From the NCBI GenBank assembly GCA_037013495.1, contig CM072806.1:7494001-7558000 (forward strand): a DNA stretch of 64,000 nt, in the 5' to 3' direction. Of the stretch, positions 14,701-27,396 are shown one piece after another (position 1 is the stretch's first letter; each line of letters begins with the position of its first letter). The notes beneath the pieces are model-generated. The model searched no databases. It had not been told where the DNA came from and saw nothing but the letters and a program-made list of their open reading frames with translations. Position numbers and translations under genes: made by a program. Origin of the DNA: Hippophae tibetana. Taxonomy: Eukaryota; Streptophyta; Magnoliopsida; Rosales; Elaeagnaceae.

Positions 14701-17700
14701 TTCAAAATCCGACTCAATGAAATAGGCTTCTATGTGACTAAACCAAGCTCGTAGGGCTTGTTTTAGTCCATATAGAGCCTTGTGTAGTTTGTAAACCTTG
14801 TCCTCGCTACCCTTTTTCACATATCCCTTTGGTTGTTCCACACACACGTCCTCTTTGAGTTCACCATGCAAAAATGCTAACTTTATCCAGTTAATATATT
14901 TTCTAGTTCCTTTGTGGTGCGAGTGTCAAAATCATCCTTATTGTGTCCATCCTTGCTACTAGAGCAAACACTTTAGTTTAATCAACTCTATGCTTTTGAG
15001 AAAACCTATTTGCTACCAACCGAGCTTTGTACTTGTCTACTTCTACGAGCTCATTTAATTTTGTTTTATAAATCCACTTAACCCCAATTTTCTTGCATCA
15101 TTCTGGTAAATTAGTAAGCTACCAAATATGATTTTTCTCAATTGAATTGATCTTTGAAGCCATTGCTCTCCTCCATTTCAAACTCACTACTACTTCTTCA
15201 TACCTTCTAAGATCTGTAGTTTGAGTTAGAACCATATTGACTTCATTCTCTTTCTCAGATAGTCCTTTACTAACATAATCTTCCATCCATATTGGATTTT
15301 TTATTCTACTACTCCTTACGTTAGACCTCTCCGCATTTGATGAGCCACTTACAACAATTTGCTCATTCCCTACAACTTGACCACTCTCTTCTACTTCTTC
15401 ACTTTATCCAATAACCATACCTTTAGGGTCATCTATTTCTGCCTCTTTATCCATATCACCATCAATGTCACCCCACTCAAGATCATGTAGCATTTGTTCC
15501 TTAGAATTTGCATCCTAATTCTAGTGTTTCTCTTCCTCAAAAAATACATCTCTACTAACTACTATTTTCCTTCTAATTGGATCATATAGTCCATAGCCTT
15601 TAGACTCCTCACTGACACCCAATAGCAAATAAGGAAAGCTCTCATCCTCAAGTTTAATTCGTCTGGCATCTGGCACATATATATGTGCTAAGCATCCAAA
15701 CACTCAAAATGGTTTACCGAAGGTTTCATACCTACCCATGCTTCCTCTGGAGCAATACCTTTGAATATCAAGGTAGAACATCTATTCAGTACATACACGG
15801 TCCAATTCACTACCTTAGGCCAGAAAGTTTTTAGAATTTTCTTCTCTAAGAGCAGAGAATGTACCATGTTCATCACTGTACGATTTTTCCTCTCGGTTAC
15901 TCCATTTTGTTATGGAGTGTATGCCATTGTTAGTTGTTTCTTAATGCCATTATGTCTACAAAATTCTTGGAAATCGTTTGAGTTGAATTCTAATGCTTTA
16001 TCTATGCGTAGACATTTGATATACGTACTAGTTTCCTTATCTACCATTTTCTTAAAGAATTTGAATGAATTCAATGCTTTTGACAAGTAAACCTATGCTT
16101 TTCTACTATAGTCATCAATAAAGCATAAGAAATACCTCATTTTGTTGTTGGAAATAGGAGTCATTGGTCCGCATATATCAATAGGCACTAGCTATAGCTT
16201 CTCTATAGTTTCCATGTACTCTTCTTGGGGATATTATCTCGATGTTGTTTCCTAACAAGACAATCAGTACACATTACTATGGTGGGAACAAGTTGAGGCA
16301 ATCCTTGCACCATGTTTTTAGTTTGAAGAGTCTCTAAACCTTTATAGCTCAAGTGACCATAACGAAAATGCCACAGATGGGTGAGGTCTTGTGAGATCGT
16401 GCAAAAACAAGCACCCTTTTTTTTCTTATGCATTTTCCAAGAGTACAAACATCCTATTGGAAAACATGCTAGTTTGGATGATCATGCCCTCTTTGGATGA
16501 TAAACTTTACACATTTCAGCATGAAATAGAATTGCAATCCCTTTCTCTTGCAACTATCCCACACTCAACAAATTGTTCTTTAATTTTGGTACGTAGAACA
16601 CGTCTATGATAATGAGACTTATGTCATCCAAGTGTAGTCTGGCATTTCCTCTCCCTTGTACTGACATTTTGGAGTTGTTTCCGAGCATGACATGTTGTCT
16701 AAATCCCTCGTCCAACTTACAAAAGACTGTTGCATCTCCACTCATATGATTCGAACAACCCGAATCCAAAAATCAAATATCTCCTTACTTTGCGTTATCC
16801 ATCTCCACATAGGACATCAGTACCATCTCTTCATGCTCATCTAATTCGACATAGTTAGCCTCCCAAGTTGGACACTCATACTAAAAATGTCCAAGCTTAT
16901 AACACTGATAGCATTCTATTGTGGCTTTGTTCACACTCTAATGTCATCTACCTCTTCCTCTTCCCCTGTAAGCTCCTCAACCTCTTCCTTCTTCAGTTGT
17001 AATCTTCAAAGCTTGTTCTTTTCCTTTGTGTCTCTAAAACTTCTGCTCATACACTATTAGCGAACTTTGCAGTTCATCAATTGTGAGAGAGTCAATATCT
17101 TTGGACTCTTCAATAGAGAAAACTATGAAATCAAATTTCGTAGTTAATGATCACAAAATCTTCTCAACTACCTTCACATCTTGTGTAGCTTCTCCATACA
17201 CTCGCATCTTGTTTGCTACTATCATAACTCTAGAGAAGTAAGCAATCACTCCACGGATTTTCATCTCAAGAGTTTCAAACTCTCTACAAAGAGCTTGAAG
17301 ATGAGACCTTTTGACCATTGCATTTCTTTCAAACTTTTTCTTCATAACATCCCAAATTTCTTTGGCAGTGTTCTTATTGAGGATGGTGTCGAGAAATGTG
17401 CAATCAATGGCTTGAAGGAGATAGTTTTTCACTTTCAAATCATTTAGTTTTTGCTCCTCAACCTGCTTACACTAAGTTTATGTAAGTTATGCTATCTCGA
17501 TCACCACTATAGAAAAATTTCTGGATTCAGATGTTTGTGTTGCATCATCTGTTGGAATTCCATGCTCGATAATTCCTTAAAACTCCTTGGATCGGAGAAA
17601 ATTCTCCATTAGCATTGCCTAATGATCGTAATTACCATCGAATCATGGAATTGTCGTTGACAAAAAATCCCTTATGCTACCATATCTCCTTTTTTTTGTT

Positions 17701-18808
17701 TTAGTCGCTCAAACACTCTTTCTATCTTGTTAGGATACTGTAGTTCCTAATCCTAACAATCTGTTAAAGACTAGAAATCAAATGCAAAAGCTTCTATTTT
17801 ATTGAAAATATTGATTAGGCTTAAATAGCCTTTACATAAACAAAAAATGGCACAAATTGCACCACCATGATGCAACAAATCGAAACTAACAACAATCCTA
17901 GATAATAGTTTTATTCTAACAAAAAAAGACCCATGTAAACATCTAAAAAATCAGCAACTAACTCTTATCAACTATTCCTTAAAATTTGTTTTGAGAAGGT
18001 TTATCATATTGAGGTCGTTGAACCGTTAATTTTATTTTTTTTAGTAATACGTTGAACCCTAACTTTGTTATCGAAGAAAATGCATATCTCTTCTTTGGGC
18101 ATAGTTTTAGTTACCATTCTAAAATTACGTAAAAATTATAGATTTTTCGATCCCAAGAGGTTAGTCCAACGAGTAGAGACATGTACAATTTTTATAAATC
18201 TCTCTTAAAATGTAGGTTTTTATTTCGTGTAATGCATATCATTTTGTATTTTTTAAAATATCATTTTTTAAATCCCTTGTTTTTTTTTCTTTTACAAAAC
18301 CTATTTTATTTTTTAGGAGAGGTTTCAAAAAAAAAAAAATTCTTTTCGAATCGACTAAAGCTTTGGTACTGTGAAATATCATAAGAATTAACTTTCGATC
18401 TTAAAATATTAACTTAATGAATAGAAACAACCGCTGTCTTTATAAATTCTAATATATTGTTATCCTTGACGATCACCGGTTTCGTTCACGTTTATATGTA
18501 ATGAAGTACTAAAAAAAAACCGAAGAAAACCAAGTCAACCCAGAAAGACTGCCAAGATCTAATATCTCCCAAGTATCTTCATAAGTGAAAATACAAAGCA
18601 TGACTGTTTCCAAGATTCCAATTAAGTGGTCAAAATACAATACATGAACACAACCCAGAAAGATCACAGATAATAATTTAAAAAAAAATCAGGTAGGCTA
18701 AGCACTAACATCAATCATGAGCCACACAGAACGAGCGCATACGTACCTAATTTCATCTCCATCAGTCTGAAAAGTATCAGGCTTGGATCCAAGTTTCATA
18801 AACTTCAT
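8800..18808 (-). CDS. NPY2: NPY/NPH3-family BTB-NPH3 protein, NPY2-like (4 coding exons, 629 aa)
   Basis: Coding exons on the minus strand: 18747-18808, 12274-12343, 10049-11221 and 8800-9384, all with GT-AG introns and matching phase, giving 629 aa without an internal stop. The start [14 protein letters not shown] is the family's standard N-terminus. A BTB domain covers about residues 29-125 and the NPH3 domain runs from about 211 ([11 protein letters not shown]) through YRAIDMYLK and LMDCRKLS to the [13 protein letters not shown] motif. A Ser/Thr-rich tail ends in RRHSVS. Length and tail fit Arabidopsis NPY2 (about 634 aa, recalled). NPY proteins are membrane-associated signalling adaptors acting with PINOID-type AGC kinases and PIN transporters in organogenesis, probably as CUL3 substrate adaptors. 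The odd feature is the 6.4-kb first intron filled with a copia element in the same orientation. The NPY2 assignment within the NPY clade is by recalled similarity; family membership is certain. Confidence 0.93.
12908..13111 (-). repeat. 3' LTR of the intronic copia element
   Basis: About 204 bp, similar along its length to 17762-17970 (shared GACTAGAAATCAAATGCAAA, GCTTCTATTTTATTGAAAAT and CAGCAACTAACTC blocks). It is 3' because the pol remnant reads on the minus strand toward lower coordinates and a purine tract abuts it. Confidence 0.85.
13179..17660 (-). pseudogene. Copia gag-pol remnant (gag, protease, integrase, RT, RNase H)
   Basis: Conceptual translation across many stops and frameshifts gives the copia order. 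Gag (about 17.15-17.66 kb) has [12 protein letters not shown] and [17 protein letters not shown], and a CCHC knuckle remnant lies near 16.9 kb. Protease has [11 protein letters not shown] (about 16.74-16.77 kb). The integrase zinc finger has [10 protein letters not shown] and [11 protein letters not shown] (about 16.25-16.39 kb), followed by core and C-terminal pieces down to 15.5 kb. Reverse transcriptase has [14 protein letters not shown] (about 14.76-14.82 kb) and the catalytic YVDD (about 14.62 kb). RNase H has [21 protein letters not shown] (about 13.3-13.4 kb). Many breaks look like C-to-T changes creating TAG/TGA, as expected for methylated, silenced copies. Non-functional. Confidence 0.9.
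13668..14206 (-). mobile_element. Solo LTR nested in the intronic copia pol
   Basis: The copia reading breaks at ILRYPRGTS (just above 14,211) and resumes at [10 protein letters not shown] (below 13,663). The intervening 539 bp begins TGTTATGATTG on the minus strand. It is flanked by GATCT (13663-13667) and GATGT (14207-14211), a 4-of-5 match consistent with an aged target duplication. It has a minus-strand TATA box (GGCTATAAATATGG, about 13,994-14,006) followed by a leader-like sequence. No pol sequence lies inside, so it fits a solo LTR left by LTR-LTR recombination. Its end reads CCTA instead of the canonical CA. Confidence 0.7.
17762..17970 (-). repeat. 5' LTR of the intronic copia element
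   Basis: About 209 bp, the partner of 12908-13111. The minus-strand sequence just inside it (GATTGTTAGGATTAGGAACT) does not show a clean initiator-tRNA primer site, so the primer site is degraded or unusual. Confidence 0.85.
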
Positions 18809-20350
18809 TTTGAGCAAATATGAGAACTAATTATCAATTCAAAACCAAATTTTCCAGAAAGTAGAATGAAATCCTTCAAAGTATTAAACAGCTGAAATTA
18901 CTTGAACCCTGTTTTTTTCTTAGTATGACGTAATCTTTCCCACCAACTAAGGAAAGAGATTTAATGGGACTGAAGTGAATTTTAATAAAATCTTGACTGG
19001 AATGAGAAGATAACAAAATAAAAGTGATCCTTCCTCGACCAGTAATTCGCCGCAAAGACTCTGGACAGAGAAAGGTTAGCTCAGGAGACAGGCTAACCAA
19101 AACTTAAACAACCGTCCTATTTATTAATGCTTTTCATTCAAGATATTTGATTTCTCTGTTCTTTGTTTTGTATTTCCAATTGATAACGTATCACCACCGC
19201 CTTTCTGGTCCACAAAGTTTCACATTCCTTGAAGAAATATTCTTTCTCGTTTTGCTCCCTTGTCTCAGTTCAAACCACAAACACCTGTTAAGCAGTAACA
19301 AAAAACATCAATATCAAGAAACAATCAATTAACTTCAATTGGAACTGAAAAATTATTAGAATCAATAAAAATACGAGGGTTTAGACAGAAACAAAACATT
19401 GAATATCCCCATGTTCAATAACCGATAAAACTTTGAAACTTGTACAGGTCAGTCTCAATCTCAGCCAAAAACAAAACCGAAATACTTTCTAGTAAGGAAG
19501 AAACCTAACACATATTTGAGGTATAGAAGAGAAGAGAGAACAGTTAATAAACCTAAAATGATGCAAAGAATCCCAAAAAGCATCAAAAGCATTAGGTAAA
19601 CACAGACAGAAAAATATAAGCAGAAAGCAACCAAATATTTCAATCCAACACAGGCGAAATCTCCAGAACTCACATAGAAATAGAAACGAAAGTGGCAATT
19701 GCAAGTCCAAATCCTCTATCGCTTAATCACGTATCGAACGTGGATTGCGATTGCAGAACAAACAAACACAAAGTTCGCTGCACGAGCACTAAATCCACAG
19801 AGAAAACCACACAGATTGAGAAACCAACCAATAAAGACTTTCAAAAAGATGAGCTGTTCCTCATCTTTGACAGCCACCAAAGCTACACAAAACAGAAAAA
19901 TCCAAGCTAAGACTCAGACAGTTCCTATTCTCTCTCTCACACTACCCTTTGAATCAGCACCACCTCCCCCACCAACATCACCTTTTTCTCTCCCATACCC
20001 ACCTTATATTCAACCCACCCTTTTTATCCGATATAATAAAAATTAAAAAGGAAAAATGAATAATTTACTATGCAAAATGTTATAAAAAGCGATCTTTCGT
20101 GAGTCCCTTTGCTTTTTCTCTCCTTTCTTTGTCGTGGGTTTAATTTACTATATACTAGTAAAGCAGCAAGTTCCAGAGAACCCAATGAGGCCCCAAACAC
20201 CCACTTCTTCTCTGTATAAATTGCAATGTAACGCACGCCAATCTGACAGGCTCAACTTTGTTGCCTCCTTTGCCAAATAAAGATTATAGAGTGAGCTCTA
20301 ACTAAGCCTCTGGTTTTAGCGAGTGTCTATACGATAGAGAGAGGGAACGA
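18809..20350 (-). promoter_or_regulatory. Probable leader, leader intron and promoter of the NPY-like gene
   Basis: Upstream of the ATG at 18808 the minus strand reads like a plant 5' leader, not coding sequence. An acceptor-like TTGATAATTAG lies shortly upstream of the ATG. The block from about 19.5 to 20.0 kb has higher GC, GA-rich tracts and no long frame. A TATA-like stretch (GATATAATAAAAATTAA on the plus strand) sits at about 20,030-20,046. A leader intron between about 18.83 and 19.5 kb is likely but its exact donor cannot be fixed. This is inference from composition and splice-like motifs. Confidence 0.4.
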
Positions 20351-23300
20351 ATGAAACAGTCCCTCTGTACCAGAAAACGACCAATCCATACTTTAATAAT
20401 AATGCCATATTACTTTCCTTTTAAAAAAAAAAATTGTTAGTGGAGGTACATAATTTTTAATTGAATGTAATTATTTTTATTTTAAATATTTTCGTATAAT
20501 AATCTTAAAAATATGTATTTTAATCTTAAAAATAAAATTTATGTGTATTTTTTGTATTACAGTGTACATTTTTCTTAAGTTTTATGGTTAAATTGCTCCC
20601 ATTAAAATATATAAAATTAACGTGGATAAAATATAAATACCCTTCTTCGTAGTTTGTTACGATAAAGAAATAGCAGTGATATTGATAAAATGTAAATATT
20701 ATTATTATAAAAATATTTTATTAATAAATTTTTATCTAATAACAATAATATATAATTAGCATCGTAAATAAAATATAAACTTTATATATTTTTATTATAT
20801 AAATAAAAATATTATCATAGTAATATTATTAATTTAATAAAAATATTACTGTTTATAATGATTCATCGAATATGCTTTATTCAAAATAAAAAATATAAAA
20901 AACCACATTTTAAGCTTAGCTTTTGGCACGTATATAATAGTTTTTCAGTTGGCAAGTGGCTATGGAATCATTGTTTGTGTTTATGATTTTTTTAACACTT
21001 CTATAATTTTGTTTAATCTGAATTTTTTTTTGTGTTATTAAATAAAATTTAGTATTATATCACTTTAACAAATAAAAAAGAATCTCACTTTTATAGTTTT
21101 TAACAAATAAGGATATTTTTATTTAAAGTATATTCAAGAATGAAATAAATATTCAAACATTTTTACGATTGTATGCAACATATGCTGAAAGGAAGGAGGT
21201 TTTAACTTTTAAGTAAAGAATTATATTAATTATGTAATTTTTAATCGGAGTGTTTTGATTTTATAATTTTTAAAAGGTGTATTTTAATTTCAAAAAAGTT
21301 ACATAGTTATTATAATTTTAAATTATTATTTTATAAAATTATAGTAATTAAACTTCACATATGTTCAACTTAGTCTAAAGAATATGTGTGGGATGGAGTG
21401 GATGATTATGTTCATCTCATACTAATTTTAAAAATATTCGATTATTAATCATTGATTATAAATTGTTAGTAATTTTTACATGATTTAATCACGATTTTTA
21501 TTTTTTTAATATTTATTTATAAATATATTTAGTTTTTAAAAAATAAATATTAAAATTCTTTAATCTACAACATTATTTAAAATATTCTATATTAATTTTT
21601 ATTTTTAATTATTTAGTATATATTTATAAGTAAAATAAAAATATATAAAAGTAAGAATAAACAAAGTTAAATCTAATTATTTTAAATATTATATGTTTTA
21701 TTATTAAAACTGTATTTTTATATAACTATATGCATATAAAATTAAAAAATAACATTAATATATGTTTAGTTTCGATTTACTACAGTTTTGGTATTACAAT
21801 AACCATCATCGTCCAAATTCTTATCGATTATAATTATTTTTTTGGAAAAAATTATCATACTTTTTAATATAACCATAATTTTAATTATCAATAATTAAAA
21901 TACCTATCATTACTCAATTTAAACACATATGGAGGACGTGAAGGTGTTTAATGGTTATTAAAAAAACATTTCAAACATTTTTATGATTGTAATAATTTAC
22001 TTACAAACATTTTAAATTGTACATTTTAATTATAATGCTCATAAAGTCGATCCAATTAAAAAATACATGATAAATTGATCATATTAAAACAATTTAATTG
22101 TATGGCATTAATTTTTTATATATATAAAGTTTTATTTTTGGTATTTAAAAAAAATACATATATTTATTTTTCTTATAATGTAAATACATACATGTCTTTT
22201 AATATTGTAAGAAAATAAATAACTAAATTATTTATATATTAAAGAGTATTAAAATGATGTGATAAATAATTTAATTAAAAATATTGTGATAAAATAAATT
22301 TCAGGTTAATACTTGGCCTTTAAAATGGTGATTAAAGAGAGGTAATATTTTGATCTTCGTGTGTTTAGAATCTAAAAAATGAAAATTTGTCTAAAAATTT
22401 AATTTCCCAAGAAAAATATTTTTTCTTGAAAATAGATTTTCATTAAAAATTAAAAATAAAACTTAAATAAAAAATCATTAATCTAAATGTATTAATAATT
22501 AAAATTATTAAATTAAAATTAAAAAAACATTCTTAGAGAAGCTTTTATTTTTCACTTTATTTTAAGGTTTTACAATTGACTCTTTGATTGCTTTAAAAAA
22601 TATTTGTGTGTTCTTTAAAAAAATAAAATCTTAACAATATATTATAATTTTAATAGTATTTGGTATTAGACAGACAATAAAATATAAAATTTACCAATTA
22701 AACATGACATAGATAAGAAAAAATTACCTAAAGTAAAATCTAGGAAAAAAATAACACAAATATATGTTTTAATTCAAAATAATTAATAAAAAATAAATAA
22801 ATATAAGCAAAACAAAATGGATTTTTATAAAAGAAGATATCTCTAAAAAAAATAACTACTTAAAAATTAAAGAAAAAAATAATAACTAAAGTTTTACTAT
22901 CCTAACCATGATAATTTTAAAAACTCGAGGGTTAAGTCTTAGTGTACGGCAAAGTTTAAAATCCGTCAAAATTAGTGACGGTATATATATTAATCATAAT
23001 TTTGCATATAAAAAATATTGGTCATCTTTCCCAAAATAATTATATTAATGAATAATGACTTTCTTTTTGTAAGGATTTGTTTGTAAATTTTGCATGCCAA
23101 TATAACTATGGTATATTAGCGTATAAGTTTATAACTAGTAATTATATCATTGCTGGTTACTATGATTTTTATTATTAATAATTATATCATTGCTTCTGTG
23201 ATCTTTTTTACTTAAAATTATAAAAATAATATATTTAAAATTTATAACAATAATAATAATATTCAAATAATATCAAACGAATTTTAATTAAACGATTTCT

Positions 23301-24364
23301 AATATTAAATAAATTTAAATGATTATAATTTAATTTAAAAAACGTTCAATAAAATAAAATTTAAAATAAAATAATGTATAAAATATTTTTTTAATAGTAA
23401 AAATATATGAAATTGATATAAAAAATATTATTTTTATAATTATAAATTCTAAATAAGATTTTTTTTTGTCTCAACGCTCATGTAATGCTTTTGAAATTCA
23501 AATATATCGCATGCATAGCTTAATTCTCGTTATTTAACTTTTGTGTAATTTTTCACAGTTAATTTAATAACCTTACTCTTAATATATAGTTTCATATTTT
23601 CTATTAAAAACAAATTATATTTTGAAAAGAGGAATGTTATATCACAAACATAATAGATTGAGGATAAAACTCAAATAAATTTAATTTAAATTGATCACTT
23701 GAAGTTACTACGGTTAAAGTTGTTTTAAATTTTGGATATAGTAAAATTCATGTGACTCCTTAGTCCTTAATAAATAAAAACATGAACATAGCTATGAATT
23801 TTTGTAATTGAATATCTATTGCATTTATTTAAAATTCATTGAGTAGTCCAATTAAAATAATTTCATGAAATGTCTCTTCTGCCTAGAGTCCTCCTAGTGG
23901 ACAAACTGTGACCACAAGGCTTTGCCATTTACATTATCTTCTTTTTATTCTTTTCTTCCTCACATGCAATGCTCCAACTCCACTTCTTTCAATGTCATCG
24001 AAATCTAATTTTTATTCTGATTAAAAAAAAAGTGTCACTAAAACTCCAAACAACTTTTTTAATTCTGTAGTTTATTAGGGTTTTATCATATTCTTATTGA
24101 ATTAACACTTCCCCATACTAATGCTTATATTTATCAATATTATTTTGCATCGATATAGAATCTAGTATGTAACTTACAGGTATATATCCATTAAATTAGC
24201 TTTATTAAAACACCTGATACAGAGAAGAATATATACCAAAGTTTCAACCTATATAAGATCTACATAATAATTATTATTTAAGCCTAAATATATGGTGAGC
24301 AATATGTCAAGTTCTTCCATGTTTCATATATATTTTAAGCTTTGTTTATGACATATCTTCTTCT
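20351..24364. other. AT-rich intergenic spacer
   Basis: Composed of AT-rich sequence with poly-A/T runs and many stops in every frame. I see no gene, RNA gene or well-bounded repeat. A slightly less AT-rich patch at about 23.88-24.0 kb (GTCCTCCTAGTGGACAAACT) has no recognisable coding content. It lies between the NPY promoter and a decayed copia copy. Confidence 0.65.
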
Positions 24365-26275
24365 CCTCCATTAGCTGCAAATTTGGTTTCTGCTCAAAAA
24401 ATTTGTCATGATAATGGTGTATTTGTGGAATTTTACTAGCTCACATTATTTTTACGTCAAGGACAAAACTACATAAGGGTTCTTCATCGAGGTGTGGTTG
24501 ACCACGGATTGTTCAAGTTTTTTGGCAAGGCTTCTATCAGAGAGTGTCAGGAAGGAGCAACTATTGGTTTTCTAGCTTCAACTTCAGTGTGATATGATCG
24601 TTTGGGGCAAATTTCTGGCCTAATATTACATCCTATTTTAACTAGTACTTGTATTCAAAGAGTTAAGCCTACTATTAGTGATGTTTGTAATGCTTGTGTA
24701 CTAGCCAAGTCATATAAATTTCTGTTTTTATCCGAACATGTTACTGCAGAACATGCTTTTGATTTGTTGTATATTAATACTTGGCTAACACCTACGACTG
24801 GTCTTAATGGTGAGCGTTATTTTTTGTTGGTGGTTGATGATAAAACTCGTTTTCAATGGGTTTTCTTTATGCATACACATGATCAAGCAATTCCAATCTT
24901 TCTTCACTTTGAGAAAATGGTTTAGAGCCAATAACACTCATACTAAACAAGTTCATAGTGAGAGTGGTCATGAGTATACTCCTTTGTCCAATTGTCTTGC
25001 TAATATGGGTATTGTGTGGCATTTTACATGTCCATATACTAGTGAGTAAAATGATATGAGGGAATGTAGGCATAGACCAATAGTAAATAGTACTAGTTTG
25101 ACTATGCTTTTTCGTGCTTGCATGCCTCTATAGTTGACCGTATACTATTCGTGTAAGTATTGTGTTAACTCTTAACAGAATTCCTTAATTCCTTCTAAGG
25201 TTCTGAACTTTAAGCCTTTTTATAGTCGTTTGTATATATTATTAGTTGCAAGTTTACTCTTTTATGAAGGTATTTGGGTCCTTATGCTTTTCCTATTTAA
25301 GGTTATATATTTGTTAAGTTACCGGCTAGATATATTATTTGTTGTTTTTAAGGTTATGCGCCTAATCAAATGGGCTTTCTATGTTTGGATATGGTCTCTC
25401 ATATGTTTTATATGAGTATGCATGATTTGTTTTTTGAAATAGAGTTGACTTTTTCAAAATTTTCCTACTCAGTCTATAATTATTACTTTGTTCCAGTTAT
25501 CATTTGCGCATTTGAGCTTGTCTTTAAGTTTCATCTTCGATTTTTCCATCTCAAGTTGGTTCTTAGTTTTCTAAAGGCTCGTTAACACCTTAAGTTTTTG
25601 TTGCTGAGGCCTCATATATGTCTCCTTTTATTTCTCAAAACTTGAAACCAGTTAGCAATGTTGGTAGTCCTAGTAATATTGGTTCTGCAATTGCTTTCTG
25701 AGCCTTATAGCTTTGTTGAAGCTATTAAAGTTCATGAATGGAAACAAATAATTCAACAAGAATGTGATGCCTTAATGAGAATTGGTTAATCTCCTGCTCG
25801 TGCCAAAGTTATTGATAGTACTTAAATTTTTAAAACCAAAACAAAACCTAATGAAACTTTAGATAAGTATAAATCTCATCTCGTTACTTTAGTTCAATTA
25901 TCAAAATAACTAAAATTAGGTTGGTTATTTCTCTTGCATTTTTTTTTGCTTGGTCTTTGCTTCAGTTAGATATAAATAACGCCTTTTTATATGCAATTTG
26001 GAGGAGGAGGTGTACTATGTATATGAGAGAACAATAAGGGTTTATGAATTCTAAGCATCCTACTAAGACGTGACAATTGGTTAAAACCTTGTATGTTTTG
26101 AAGCAGGTTTTTAGAGCTTGGTTTTTTAAGTTGTAATCATCTTTTGAGTTGAGGTTTTCATAATACTAAGTCTCATCCAAGTTTATTTATGTTACATGAT
26201 TCTGGTGACATTATTATCGTGCTGGTTTATATTGATAATTAACAATGTTATCACATGCAATAATGCTTCTTGAAT
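24365..26275 (+). pseudogene. Decayed Ty1/copia pol fragment (integrase to RT)
   Basis: Plus-strand translation across stops follows copia pol. The end of the protease/pre-integrase region (NLVSAQKICHDNGVFVEF) is followed by pre-integrase (CNACVLAKSYKF), integrase core (YINTWLTPTTGLNGERYFLLVVDD, 24.77-24.85 kb; SESGHEYTPL) and, after a poorly matching stretch, reverse transcriptase (KTLYVLKQVFRAWF, about 26.08-26.13 kb). The catalytic segment near 26.23 kb reads VYIDN where active copies have YVDD. Gag and both LTRs were not found. It is more degraded than the neighbour at 26.6-30.1 kb and is a separate copy, because that element's LTR begins after this one's RT ends. Confidence 0.8.
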
Positions 26276-26570
26276 TCAATTTTTTAATTACTTTAACTAT
26301 TAAAGTTCTAAAATGAAATTAATAATTTGAATAGATTATTTTAAAAACTTTAAAAATCTAAATCATTAAATTAATCACATTATAAAACATGTAATTGTGT
26401 ATCAATAATGTGATTGATCAATTTTAAAAATATATTACACTAATGAAACAAGAGATCGATATGTCTCAAATAAAAAGTGATATATATAATTATCTTTAAT
26501 AGAGATAAAGTAATTGGTTTTAACTTATGGAACACAAAGATAATTTGAATTTGTAATTTGTTGTTAAAAT

Positions 26571-26682
26571 TGTTGAAGTCTTACATCGATTTAGCATTGG
26601 GTTTCTGTTGTACTTATAAGTCTATGATAATCCTTCCTCTTTGAGAGCTCTTTTGGAGGGAGTTAGGTCATGGATTTTTTCA
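26571..26682 (+). repeat. 5' LTR of the truncated copia element
   Basis: Begins TGTTGAAGTCTTACATCG, a start typical of many plant copia LTRs, and ends TTTTTTCA directly before the primer site. It is about 112 bp; the left boundary could be some 9 bp further out, at a TTGTTAAAAT. No partner LTR was found downstream. Confidence 0.7.
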
Positions 26683-26694
26683 TGGTATCAAAGT
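26683..26694 (+). promoter_or_regulatory. Primer-binding site for tRNA-iMet
   Basis: TGGTATCAAAGT matches the copia consensus TGGTATCAGAGC, the complement of the 3' end of plant initiator tRNA-Met, with two changes. It lies immediately after the LTR's terminal CA. The matching tRNA gene itself lies at 40048-40119. Confidence 0.8.
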
Positions 26695-27396
26695 CAAGTC
26701 GTTGTTTTATACAAATTTGAAACTCTTGTTCTCTAAAACAGAGATTTCTTTCTCTGAAAATATTTTTCTCGTGAAAAAAATATTCTCATTCAAACACTCG
26801 TACAAATATTAATTACAAACATTATTTTTGAAGCAGTATTTCTCCCACCTAATTTTACCAGATTACTCTAAACAGAATTTTGAACATTTTGGTAAAAATA
26901 AAGTAGAAGAAAAGCCACACATGCACCCCCACGCGCCGCCTGAAGTAAATGACCCATTTTCCACGCGCCCCACGCACCGTCACGTGCCGTCTGGAGGTTG
27001 AAGATGATGACGTGTCATCCGGTTCGGCTCGGCTCGACGCAGCGCGGCTTAGTCCGACTCGAGGGCGTAGCCGGCTCACACCTTGGTTCGGCTCAGATTG
27101 GTCCGACAAGCGGTTCAGTTGAACCCGGTTTTCTTGGTTTTTCACAATTTTTCTATTTTTGGCCGGTTCGGTCCATTTTAAAGGTCTGAACCCGGGTTTT
27201 TTCCGGTTTTGGATTTCTAAAACCAATTTGGTTCATTTTTTCAATTTTTTAAACCATTTTTGAACCATTTTTATGGTTTTTTATCCGATTTAGTATAAAT
27301 ATATATTAAAAAAAACAGCAAAGAAAAAAAAACACAGAAAATAATTTTTAGTCCTAAAATTATTACACCATTTTCTAGTTTGGTTACCATAATATC

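Larger units (their letters stand above)
12908..17970 (-). mobile_element. Decayed Ty1/copia retrotransposon inside NPY intron 1
   Basis: Two similar terminal repeats (12908-13111 and 17762-17970) bracket a minus-strand gag-pol remnant in the same orientation as the host gene. In plus orientation both repeats begin TGTTA(G/A)AGACTAGAAATC and end near ATCA. Just inside the lower-coordinate LTR the minus strand has a purine-rich AAGAGAGGGAT, as expected for the polypurine tract before the 3' LTR. The five bases outside the two LTRs (GTTAC and ACTAT) do not match, so no target-site duplication is demonstrated. The LTRs differ at many positions and pol is full of stops, so the insertion is old and inactive. 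It explains most of the 6.4-kb intron. Confidence 0.9.

Noticed and set aside
12903..17975. Target-site duplication for the intronic copia element
   Set aside because: The flanks GTTAC and ACTAT do not match, so I do not claim one despite the clear LTR pair.
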